Below are positions 26,838 to 35,211 of a stretch of 44,811 nucleotides of DNA, piece after piece; position 1 is the first letter of the stretch, and every line of letters starts with the position of its first letter. This DNA comes from Deltaproteobacteria bacterium (GTDB lineage Bacteria > Desulfobacterota > Desulfobacteria > Desulfobacterales > Magnetomoraceae), in contig PEAL01000004.1 in assembly GCA_002753725.1 (NCBI GenBank), positions 1 through 44,811 of the forward strand, in the 5' to 3' direction. The notes under the pieces are model-generated. The model did no database searches. It worked only from the letters and a program-made list of their open reading frames with translations, and had not been told where the DNA came from. Both the position numbers and the translations under genes were made by a program.

Positions 26838-28529
26838 TTACTTTTTATTTATTTCATCTGGCGAAATGGACCAGTTTCTGACATGCTGTCCTCCCATTGC
26901 CATATGGTACCATCCTTTGACCCATTTTTTTACCAGATACGGCGCTGTATAAAAATACAGGGGAATAATAGCGGTTTCTTCTTCACAAAGAATTTGCTCA
27001 GCGCGTTTATACAGCTGCTGTCGTTCTTCCTGATCATTAATTTTTTGAGCTCTGTCCATCAGTTTTGCAAATTCATCGTTCGACCAACCAATATAATTGG
27101 AGGACGTTTTTGGATGAAACACATCATTGAGCCAGTTATTGGCATCCGGATAGTCTGCACACCAGCCCAGGCGAAAAATATGAGGCGTTTTGGGTTGCTC
27201 AATTTCATCGACATAAGCGGTCCATTCTTTGTTTTTTATAATAATATCAACATTCAAGTAATATTTAACACAGGTTTGAACAGCTTTTGCAATCATGGCA
27301 TTGTCTTCAGAGGTGTTGTGCATTAAAATAATTTCAGGCATGCCTTTGCCATTGGGATAGCCTGCTTCTGCCAGCCATTTTCTCGCCTGTTTGGGATTAA
27401 AACTGACGCCCATGCCATCAGATATTGGCACTGATCCGAAAATAGGTGGCCGGGTAAATGTCGTTGCAGGATCCTGATCTCCTTTTGTAATAACCTCAAT
27501 GAGTAATCGTCTGTCGATTGCGGCGGAAAGGGCTTTACGAACCAGAGGTTTGTCCACTGGCGGACGCAAGGTATTATATCCAAAATAATAGGTACAAAAA
27601 CTGGGCTCGTTGGTATATTCTTTTCTTAATTTGGGATCAATCTTGATTCGTGGAATTTCAGTCAATGGTATACGCATATATTCCCCACCAACAATATCCA
27701 GTTCATCATTTTCATACATCACAAGCCCAACAGAACTTTCAGGGATGATAATATAATGAATTTCTGGCATTTGAACTTTATCGATTTCATAATAATTTGG
27801 ATTCTTTTGCAAGACCATGACTTTCCCTTTTTTCCAGTCTGTCAGCATATAGGAGCCATTGGTTTGAATATTCTGGTGATCGGTCCAAGCGTCACCAAAT
27901 TGTTCGACACATTTTCGGGGTAAAGGTCTGTAAATCCAAAGTCCAACCATGGCGGGAAAAAAGGCAGCCGGATGATCCAGTTCAAATTCAACCACTTTAT
28001 CACTGATCGCCCGAACACCAATTTGTGAGACATCCGAAATTTTACCGCTTGAAATGTCATTTGCATTTTTTAAGATGGATAACATATACGAATATGGACA
28101 ATTCGTATCAGGGTTGATATTTCGCTGAATGGCCCAGACAATATCATGTGATGTCACAGGTTCCCCGTTTGACCAGTTTGCATTTTCTCGCAAATAGAAT
28201 GTATATACGGTTGCATCATCACTGATTGTCCATCGTTCAGCCAGTTCAGGTGTGACTTTATAGGTTTTAGGGTCGTAATCTGTCAGTCCAAGAAATAACT
28301 GTTCCGTTATTTCAATGGATGCCATATCCACTGTCAAACCAGGATCAATGGTGGGGATGACCCCTTCAATAGGAATACGAATATACCCGGGATGACCTTC
28401 TTTTTTATTGGGCTTCTCTTCTATTTCAGTAACAAAGTTTTCATTGTCATCCTCTTGCTTGTCACAGGCATTGAACAGGGACAATGCCAATATAACAAAC
28501 CCCCATACCATCATTTGTTTTATAATCAT
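26838..28529 (-). CDS. Peptide-binding lipoprotein, OppA/DppA family (SBP_bac_5)
   Basis: I choose ATG 28529 (563 residues), which gives a compact lipoprotein signal 'MIIKQMMVWGFVILALSLFNAC' written here as residues 1-22 with the lipidated Cys at the end; the frame is also open from TTG 28595. The body is a complete SBP_bac_5 protein: 'GVIPTIDPGLTVDMASIEIT', 'YTFYLRENANWSNGEPVTSHDIVWA', 'RKALSAAIDRRLLIEVITKG' and 'FRLGWCADYPDANNWLNDVF'. Such proteins bind oligopeptides for ABC import. No permease or ATPase genes accompany it. The channel-fusion gene begins 74 bases downstream on the same strand, so the two may share a transcript and perhaps a signal; this is inference. Confidence 0.9.
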   Translation of the reverse strand: MIIKQMMVWGFVILALSLFNACDKQEDDNENFVTEIEEKPNKKEGHPGYIRIPIEGVIPTIDPGLTVDMASIEITEQLFLGLTDYDPKTYKVTPELAERWTISDDATVYTFYLRENANWSNGEPVTSHDIVWAIQRNINPDTNCPYSYMLSILKNANDISSGKISDVSQIGVRAISDKVVEFELDHPAAFFPAMVGLWIYRPLPRKCVEQFGDAWTDHQNIQTNGSYMLTDWKKGKVMVLQKNPNYYEIDKVQMPEIHYIIIPESSVGLVMYENDELDIVGGEYMRIPLTEIPRIKIDPKLRKEYTNEPSFCTYYFGYNTLRPPVDKPLVRKALSAAIDRRLLIEVITKGDQDPATTFTRPPIFGSVPISDGMGVSFNPKQARKWLAEAGYPNGKGMPEIILMHNTSEDNAMIAKAVQTCVKYYLNVDIIIKNKEWTAYVDEIEQPKTPHIFRLGWCADYPDANNWLNDVFHPKTSSNYIGWSNDEFAKLMDRAQKINDQEERQQLYKRAEQILCEEETAIIPLYFYTAPYLVKKWVKGWYHMAMGGQHVRNWSISPDEINKK

Positions 28530-28947
28530 GTTGATCTTCAATTTTTTCACTTTGCCCTTATGATCATTGTTATCTGAGAGGTGTAAATTCTTCAAAGTCA
28601 GGCATAGCAGATGCTTGACAATGCCAAACTTTAGCGAATTTATAACTCTCTGGTGTTAGTAAAAAAAACAGAATTTTTTAGAAAAAAGATACAACAGAGT
28701 GAACATTCACTCAACCATCGTCAAAATCATTATCAGTTTATCCTGTTGGTTACAAGCCTTTTTTCGAATCCCAACCCGTTGATATTTTTTATAAGTAATT
28801 ATTATTTTGATACCTGGAAAAATCTTACAAAAAATCATAAAAAATAAGCAATTAATATGCCATGTATCCCCAAGCGTTGAATAAGCCCTGTCATGCCTCC
28901 GTGATACTATTGATTATGCAATTTTTTTGTGTTACACCTTATCTCTT
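28530..28947. other. AT-rich intergenic region with one small palindrome
   Basis: No convincing gene is present. GAGTGAA-CA-TTCACTC (28697-28712), a 7-bp inverted repeat with a 2-base centre, could be an operator for the peptide-binding lipoprotein gene, but there is no clear promoter beside it. Nothing else stands out. Confidence 0.35.
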
Positions 28948-29814
28948 TTATCGGGGTAATATCAATGTCATCACCTGACCAGAGCGGCCATCAATATCAA
29001 CGGGTTCCTCATTTAAAAATATTTCTACACCTGTGGCATTACCCAGAAGAATCTGGAATTCTTTGTTTGCTTCTTTGCTAAGGGTATCACCTGGTTTCAG
29101 CATAAATTCATTGGTCGATTGATCATCAACTGTAATTTTGAGCCAAGTTTTTTCAGTGGCTTTTAATCGTAAAAAATATTTTTCTTCTGTCAGTGTGTTT
29201 GAAGATGATTGTTGAATTGAGGTTGATGGTTCTGGCTCTGATTGGCTGACCTCAACAGGTTCTTTTTTGGGGGGAGGTGTGCTTATAATTTTAGCATGAT
29301 GTTCTGTAAAAGTGACCGGTTTGTTCTGATATGAAAAATCAACATTATTGTCCAACTCACCAACAAACACATCATTTAGGGATGTATTTTCCTGAACTTT
29401 TTTGGAAAATATTGATTTCATGCTCGGAACAATCATCACAACAAAAACAATAAAAACAATGATAACCAGACTGATGATCAACAATTGTGGAGAAATACCC
29501 AATCGTTCCATTCCACCTTTTGTGACAATATCTTCTTTCTGAGAGATAGCATCACGGTAGCGTTTGACAATGGGTGCAGGGTCCAGTTTCAACGCTTGTG
29601 CATAAGATTTCAAAAAGCTTATCAGGAAAATATCCGATGAAGATGAAATCTTGTCAAATTGGTCTTTTTCAATGCTTTCCAATATGTTCGGTCTGATTTT
29701 GGTCCTTTGAAAAATATCATTTAGATCCAGGCCTTGTTTTTCACGTTCGGAGCGTAAAATGGCGCCAATGGAGCTATTTGAATGTAATGAATGCGTATTT
29801 GATTGATCGTTCAT
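28948..29814 (-). CDS. rodZ: RodZ-like helix-turn-helix membrane protein
   Basis: This 288-residue protein has a cytoplasmic HTH_25 domain (about 14-85: 'IGAILRSEREKQGLDLNDIF', 'IRPNILESIEKDQFDKI'), one membrane helix (110-131) and a periplasmic C-terminal DUF4115 domain (about 210-288: 'KATEKTWLKITVDD', 'EFMLKPGDT'). This is the RodZ architecture. RodZ links MreB filaments to the cell-wall elongation machinery in rod-shaped cells; in deltaproteobacteria the role is by homology only. It is the last gene of the mfd-surA run, 32 bases after surA. A diverged regulator with the same layout is the alternative. Confidence 0.88.
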   Translation of the reverse strand: MNDQSNTHSLHSNSSIGAILRSEREKQGLDLNDIFQRTKIRPNILESIEKDQFDKISSSSDIFLISFLKSYAQALKLDPAPIVKRYRDAISQKEDIVTKGGMERLGISPQLLIISLVIIVFIVFVVMIVPSMKSIFSKKVQENTSLNDVFVGELDNNVDFSYQNKPVTFTEHHAKIISTPPPKKEPVEVSQSEPEPSTSIQQSSSNTLTEEKYFLRLKATEKTWLKITVDDQSTNEFMLKPGDTLSKEANKEFQILLGNATGVEIFLNEEPVDIDGRSGQVMTLILPR

Positions 29815-29846
29815 AGCCTTTACTTCTTTTTACCTTTTATCAGTTG

Positions 29847-30791
29847 TTAATCAATTAGTTTAATATATGATTTTTCTTTTAATTCACTGATCCATGCATG
29901 ATACCGTTGTTCCATTTTTTCCTGGTACAGAAACGTTCGAATGGCCTCGGAAGCTTCTTCCAACGTCTGCCCACCTTCTTGAGTGATATTTTCAACATAC
30001 AATATTTGGAGTCCCTGATCGGTTGTCAGGATAGATGAACATTCTCCTGGCTTTAAATCTTTAATGGCTTCTTGTATTTGAAGGGACAATTGATCCAGAG
30101 AATAATTCCCCAGAAGGCCACCCGTTTCCGCAAATGCGGGTTCTGCATATTTTTTGGCCAGGGTTTCAAAAGGCGTACCTGCTTGAAATTGTTCCAACGC
30201 CATTGACATTTGTTCCTGAGCGTTTTCAGATGCCGATCGTTTAATAATGGTTCTGAGATGATAGGTTGTCTTGGACTGATATTTATCCGGATGACTGTCA
30301 TAATAGGCGTTGACATCATCATCCGTAATGACAACTTTGGATTGAACCATTACGCCTAACAGTCGTGATTGAATTTTTTGTTTTCGGATATGCTCTTTAA
30401 ATTCTTTTAAACTCGACCCTTGCATTTCAAGAATTTTTTCAAATTCATCACCGGTATAATTATGTTTTTCTTTAATATCCTCAATGGTTTCTTCGACTTC
30501 CTTATCTTGAACTTCAACCTGAACTGTTTGTGCCTGTTGTGTGGTCAGTGTCTCTTCAATCAATGTATCAAGAACTTTTTGGTTCAAGTTTGATAACAGG
30601 TCTGTCTGTTCTTCCTGAGTATAATCAGACGAACGAATTTGCATGGCCAATTTGGAATAGGTTTTATTAAATTGAGACAGGGTTACAATGTCATTGTTAA
30701 TGACTGCAAGGATCCGGTCAATCAGTTCACCATAGGATGGTGTTGCCAAGACCAGTATCATAATGATTAAAAAACGATGTATTCTCATCAA
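29847..30791 (-). CDS. surA: SurA-like periplasmic peptidyl-prolyl isomerase / chaperone
   Basis: This 314-residue protein has a signal peptide (1-21, ending PSYG) and a SurA N-terminal chaperone domain (about 22-155, opening 'LIDRILAVINNDIVTLSQF'). One PpiC-type rotamase domain follows (about 178-280: 'YHLRTIIKRSASENA', 'FETLAKKYAEPAFAETGGLLG', 'LKPGECSSILTTDQGLQILYV'). SurA escorts outer-membrane proteins through the periplasm. E. coli SurA has two rotamase domains; this one has one, as is common in deltaproteobacteria. The start overlaps the end of the upstream lipoprotein gene by four bases (ATGA), so the two are translationally coupled. Clients could include the TpsB barrels encoded nearby. 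Confidence 0.9.
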   Translation of the reverse strand: MMRIHRFLIIMILVLATPSYGELIDRILAVINNDIVTLSQFNKTYSKLAMQIRSSDYTQEEQTDLLSNLNQKVLDTLIEETLTTQQAQTVQVEVQDKEVEETIEDIKEKHNYTGDEFEKILEMQGSSLKEFKEHIRKQKIQSRLLGVMVQSKVVITDDDVNAYYDSHPDKYQSKTTYHLRTIIKRSASENAQEQMSMALEQFQAGTPFETLAKKYAEPAFAETGGLLGNYSLDQLSLQIQEAIKDLKPGECSSILTTDQGLQILYVENITQEGGQTLEEASEAIRTFLYQEKMEQRYHAWISELKEKSYIKLID

Positions 30792-31498
30792 ATCAAATCC
30801 TCATTTATATGTAAACCATAACGCTCTTTTAAGCCTTTAATCCATGCTGGATAAAGAGCTTCTGATTTTTCATTTTTCAAAAATTTTTTTATGGCATCAG
30901 TGTTCGCTGGAATTTGAACTTTTTCACTTTTTAAGGGATGATCCGAATGAGGGGGAATCGTCTGTTTGGGATAATCTTGATGAAAAGCAGATATTTCTGC
31001 ATCCGTGATGGTGATGTTTTGCTGTAAATCCCATGCAATGGTTTTTTCAACCAACACTCTTACTTTTAAGCGTTTTTTCCATAAAACATATGAAATGGCC
31101 TGCTCAAGCAACATCGTTTCAAAGGTATCGTCTGGATAATCCTTACGAATGCCCGTGATAGTCGATTCAAGTTCTTCTGCGGTAACACTGAGATTCAGTT
31201 CACGCGCACGCTCGATAATCAAGACCTCTTCAACCAGTTCTTCAATCACTTTTTTCCGTAAGCGCTGCATTTGATTTGTTGATATGGATTCAATGGATGG
31301 GTAAGATGCTTTTGTAATTTCTATGACCTGATTGATATATTCGGTTGTAATAACGCTCTTGCCCGCACGAATAACCTCATTTTCATTTTCAGGGATACGA
31401 CCGCAAGATCCAAAAAAGCTTAAAAGAATGATAGACATTCCAACACACAAAAATAAGTTATATTCATGTGTTTTATAGAGGTAATTATTTTTCATCAT
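30788..31498 (-). CDS. SurA_N-type lipoprotein without a rotamase domain
   Basis: This 236-residue protein has a lipoprotein signal ending FFGSC (Cys at about residue 32) and a SurA/PpiD-like helical chaperone region (about 38-180: 'VITTEYINQVIEITKASYP', 'VIEELVEEVLIIERARELNL'). The C-terminal closing helix (DAIKKFLKNEKSEALYPAWIKGLKE) is almost the same as that of the downstream SurA. The rotamase domain is missing, replaced by a short Pro-rich linker. It overlaps surA by four bases and follows mfd by 26 bases. A membrane-tethered periplasmic chaperone acting with SurA is the likely role, inferred from structure and operon. Confidence 0.85.
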   Translation of the reverse strand: MMKNNYLYKTHEYNLFLCVGMSIILLSFFGSCGRIPENENEVIRAGKSVITTEYINQVIEITKASYPSIESISTNQMQRLRKKVIEELVEEVLIIERARELNLSVTAEELESTITGIRKDYPDDTFETMLLEQAISYVLWKKRLKVRVLVEKTIAWDLQQNITITDAEISAFHQDYPKQTIPPHSDHPLKSEKVQIPANTDAIKKFLKNEKSEALYPAWIKGLKERYGLHINEDLI

Positions 31499-31524
31499 TT
31501 ATATTATTGCCAACTCTTTAAAAT

Positions 31525-34500
31525 TTAATTTAAATTTAAATTATTAACACGCCGACCGATTTCTTTCAAGATGTTTTTCGCTTGAACCCGTTCACCGGAA
31601 TCAGGATTTAATTTTATGACCACGCCATCATCTGGAAGCAGTTGAAATTTTTCAGGGGATGCCATCACCCAATCTGCCAAAGCATGTGGATTTTTTTGGT
31701 ATGCGCGATGACAATAAACGGTCACGCGTCCATTGCCAAAATCCACCCGTTTTAATCCTGCCTGTTTGGCCAGGACTTTGATCAACATTTTAGACAGCAA
31801 ATTTTTCACCTCTGTGGGTATTTTTCCAAAGCGGTCAATCAGTTCCTTTTGAAGGTCGGCAATTTGAGGGATATGTGTCATTCTTGACAATCGGCGATAG
31901 ATAATCAATCGCTGATCAATATCAGGGATATAAGATTCTGGAATAAATACAGACCAGGGCACATTGATTTCCGGGTCAAGGGGTGGCAGAACCGCTTTCC
32001 CTTTTTGCTCTTGGACAGCACGTTCCACCAATTCAAGAAACATTTCATAACCAACGGCTGCAATATGACCGGATTGTTCTGCACCCAGGATGGCGCCCCC
32101 GCCACGTATTTGAAGATCACTCATTGCCAGTTGAAAACCTTCGCCCAAATCACTGTACTCCATGAGGACTTTCATACGTTTTTGGGCATTCTTTTTCAAT
32201 TGATTTTCAGGCGGAATAAACAAATAGGCAAAGGCCTCCTCACCACTACGCCCCACACGCCCTCTTAATTGATAAATCTGTGATAAACCAAATCGTTCGG
32301 CGCGATTGATAAAGATGGTATTGGCTGAGGGAATATCAATTCCAGATTCAATGATGGTGGTGCAAACCAACATATCAATTTTTTGTTTAATAAAGTCCAG
32401 CATGACAGATTCAAGTTCTGATTCGCTCATTCGACCATGAGCAACCGCCAGCCGAAGCTCTGGAACCAATTTTTGTACATGGGAGGCAATGGAATAAATG
32501 GTGTTGATATTATTGTGAACAAAAAAGATCTGTCCCTGTCGAGCCAATTCTTTTCGAATTCCTTGGGCGATGACAACACCATCAAATTCAGTCACAAAGG
32601 TCGTTATAGGGTGACGGGCTTCAGGAGGGGTTGAAATGACGCTGATATCTCGAATACCCAACATGGACATATGCAAGGTTCTTGGAATGGGGGTTGCTGT
32701 CAATGCAAGTACATCCAATGTTTTTCGAAATCGTTTGATTCTTTCCTTATGCCGAACGCCAAATCGTTGTTCTTCATCAATAATTAGCAAACCAATATCT
32801 TTGAACTGAATGTCTTTTTGAAGCAACCGATGCGTACCAATAATAATATCCACGCGGCCTTCAGAAAGATCTTGTATAATTTGACGCTGCTGTTTTGCTG
32901 TTTTAAATCGGCTCAAGCCTTCCACGCGAACTGGATAATTTTCAAAGCGGCGGTGGAATGTTTCCAGATGCTGTTCACATAACAATGTTGTGGGGACAAG
33001 CAGTGCCACCTGTTTGCCATCATTGACCGCTTTAAAGGATGCTCGCAGAGCAACTTCGGTTTTGCCATAGCCGACATCACCGCAGATCAGCCGATCCATG
33101 GGCGTTTGTTGTTCCATATCATTCAAGACCTGCTCAATGGATTTGAGCTGATCCGGTGTTTCTTCATATTCAAATTTTGCTTCAAAATCCTGATACAGCG
33201 AATCATCAGGTGAAAAAGCAAATCCTTCGTCAACTTTTCGGGCTGCATATAAATCCAGAAGTTCTTTGGCCATTTTTTCAGCCGATTTTTTTACTTTGCT
33301 TTTGATTTTTTCCCAGTTTTTTCCGCCCATTTTTTCAAGGGTAGGTTCAACGCCTTCAACACCCATATATTTTTGAATCATATTCAACCGATCAACCGGC
33401 AGATACAGACGATCATCATCTTTGTATAAAATCAGGATAAAATCATTTTCAATCGCATTCAGACGCAGTTTGACCAGTCCTTGATACTGTCCGATGCCAT
33501 GCTCAATATGAACGACCAGATCATCTTTGTTCAGGTCTTGAAAAGAAAGCAACTCTGTCTGAACTTTGGATTGTGTCGCTTTTCTACGCCGACGCTTGGG
33601 GCCAAAAATTTCATCTTCCGATGCAATGGCCAGACCGGCGTCATGCCAGACAAATCCAGAAGAAATTTGTCCCAGACAAATATAAACCAATCCCCGGTTT
33701 CGACTCACATCCGGAATACTTTGTGTCATATGAAAGGGTATGCCATAAGGTTTAAGTAAGGATTCCAAACGTCTGGCCTGGGTTTGACTGCGGCAGATCA
33801 GCAATGACAGGCATTGATGCGATTTTTGAAGGGTGATCCAGTCCACCAGGGGTTTGAGTAAGTGTTCTTTGTCTTGTTGTTCTTTTAGCTGATTTTTCAG
33901 TTCAAGATTATCATGAATGGAAAATGGCATCGGATCTTCGGATTCTTTCAGTGTTGCTGTCTGAATCTGGTGAACTTGGACATGGTGCTGTGCAAGGATT
34001 TTTTGATACACATCATCCCAGGGCTGCATGATTTTTTCAGGTGAAACGCACAATCGTTTTTCTTCTTTTGCGGTCAGAAAGTTTTGCTCAGCATGATAAA
34101 AGGCATCTGAAGCTTCACGTTCCAGACTCGATGGTGAAACCATAATACACAAAGCATTCCGATCCATATAATCAAAAAGCGTGTTCATTTCATCATATAC
34201 GAATGACATCAGGCCATCGAGTGTTGAAAAATTTTTTTCTTCTTTGATCTGATCCACCAGTGTGCGTATTTTTGTCACCGAAACGCCCAAAAGAGTCGCT
34301 TGCTGTCGAATTTGATGAATGAGTCTGGTTTCATTTTCAGCATAGACAATGCTTTCCCTGGCTGGAACAATCGTGGCTTCCGTGACTGCTTGAATGGTTC
34401 TTTGGGTCTTGTGTGAAAAAAAACGCATGGAATCAACGGTTTCACCAAACCACTCCAGTCTGAGAGGATAATCATAAAGGGTGGAAAAAACATCCAGAAT

Positions 34501-35016
34501 ACCACCACGTACACAAAAATCTCCGGGTTCTTCGACAATCAGGGCATGAGAATAGCCTCCAGCAACCAGGCGTTTGACAAGGCGATCTCTATTGATATCT
34601 TCACCTTGTATGATCAATTCTGCATAATCGGCAAGGGTTTGTTTGGGGACAATATATTGCGATATACCTTCGGCTGTTGTAATGACAATGGGTGGGGTAT
34701 TTGAGGCAATCAGGTCATATAATACCCGAATTCTTCGGGCAGCATTTTTATTTTGATAAGCCATAAAATCTGATGGCAAGGCAGGATTTGGCGGAAACAG
34801 GCAAACAGGAAGAGATTGATCTCCCTGAAAAAATGCAATGTCGTCTGCAAGGGTTTCAGCCTGACGTTCAGTGGGCAATACAATGAGCAGACATTGTTTA
34901 AGATCACGATATATTTGTGTGATGAGCATGGCCAAAGATGAACTGGATAAGCCTGAACACATAACATTGTTTTTGGATTGAAGACGATGGATGAGTGTTT
35001 TTATTGATGGTTTCAC
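31525..35016 (-). CDS. mfd: Transcription-repair coupling factor Mfd
   Basis: At 1,163 residues this is full length. Domains in order: a UvrB-like region (1-330, 'VRGGILDVF' at 169-177), the RNA-polymerase-interacting CarD-like domain (about 490-560, 'DLVVHIEHGIGQYQGL'), RecG-like helicase domains with Walker A GDVGYGKT (646-653) and DEEQ box (747-750), then 'ALTATPIPRTL' and 'QLRGRVGRS', and the C-terminal TRCF domain (about 1000-1100). Mfd removes stalled RNA polymerase from damaged template and recruits UvrA. It leads the minus-strand run mfd - SurA_N lipoprotein - surA - rodZ and has its own promoter candidate upstream. Confidence 0.97.
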   Translation of the reverse strand: MKPSIKTLIHRLQSKNNVMCSGLSSSSLAMLITQIYRDLKQCLLIVLPTERQAETLADDIAFFQGDQSLPVCLFPPNPALPSDFMAYQNKNAARRIRVLYDLIASNTPPIVITTAEGISQYIVPKQTLADYAELIIQGEDINRDRLVKRLVAGGYSHALIVEEPGDFCVRGGILDVFSTLYDYPLRLEWFGETVDSMRFFSHKTQRTIQAVTEATIVPARESIVYAENETRLIHQIRQQATLLGVSVTKIRTLVDQIKEEKNFSTLDGLMSFVYDEMNTLFDYMDRNALCIMVSPSSLEREASDAFYHAEQNFLTAKEEKRLCVSPEKIMQPWDDVYQKILAQHHVQVHQIQTATLKESEDPMPFSIHDNLELKNQLKEQQDKEHLLKPLVDWITLQKSHQCLSLLICRSQTQARRLESLLKPYGIPFHMTQSIPDVSRNRGLVYICLGQISSGFVWHDAGLAIASEDEIFGPKRRRRKATQSKVQTELLSFQDLNKDDLVVHIEHGIGQYQGLVKLRLNAIENDFILILYKDDDRLYLPVDRLNMIQKYMGVEGVEPTLEKMGGKNWEKIKSKVKKSAEKMAKELLDLYAARKVDEGFAFSPDDSLYQDFEAKFEYEETPDQLKSIEQVLNDMEQQTPMDRLICGDVGYGKTEVALRASFKAVNDGKQVALLVPTTLLCEQHLETFHRRFENYPVRVEGLSRFKTAKQQRQIIQDLSEGRVDIIIGTHRLLQKDIQFKDIGLLIIDEEQRFGVRHKERIKRFRKTLDVLALTATPIPRTLHMSMLGIRDISVISTPPEARHPITTFVTEFDGVVIAQGIRKELARQGQIFFVHNNINTIYSIASHVQKLVPELRLAVAHGRMSESELESVMLDFIKQKIDMLVCTTIIESGIDIPSANTIFINRAERFGLSQIYQLRGRVGRSGEEAFAYLFIPPENQLKKNAQKRMKVLMEYSDLGEGFQLAMSDLQIRGGGAILGAEQSGHIAAVGYEMFLELVERAVQEQKGKAVLPPLDPEINVPWSVFIPESYIPDIDQRLIIYRRLSRMTHIPQIADLQKELIDRFGKIPTEVKNLLSKMLIKVLAKQAGLKRVDFGNGRVTVYCHRAYQKNPHALADWVMASPEKFQLLPDDGVVIKLNPDSGERVQAKNILKEIGRRVNNLNLN

Positions 35017-35070
35017 GGTTTTTTATCTTTATATTGTAAACGGACAAATGAAGGATGCTTTAATGGGGGG

Positions 35071-35099
35071 GTTATTCAATATTTTTGTTGAAATGTCAA
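35071..35099 (-). promoter_or_regulatory. Sigma-70-like promoter for mfd
   Basis: On the minus strand a perfect TTGACA (35094-35099) is followed by 17 bases and AATAAC (35071-35076), which matches TATAAT at 4 of 6. The implied transcript start lies about 48 bases before the mfd start codon. Confidence 0.55.
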
Positions 35100-35211
35100 G
35101 TTATCCTGATATGTAGGTTTATATGACAAAATTTTGGGAAATTCTGAAAAAAATACAAAAAAGTTGTCCTGACCGACCCCGTTGCCCCTGTTGCTCGTTG
35201 CTAATTCGTTA

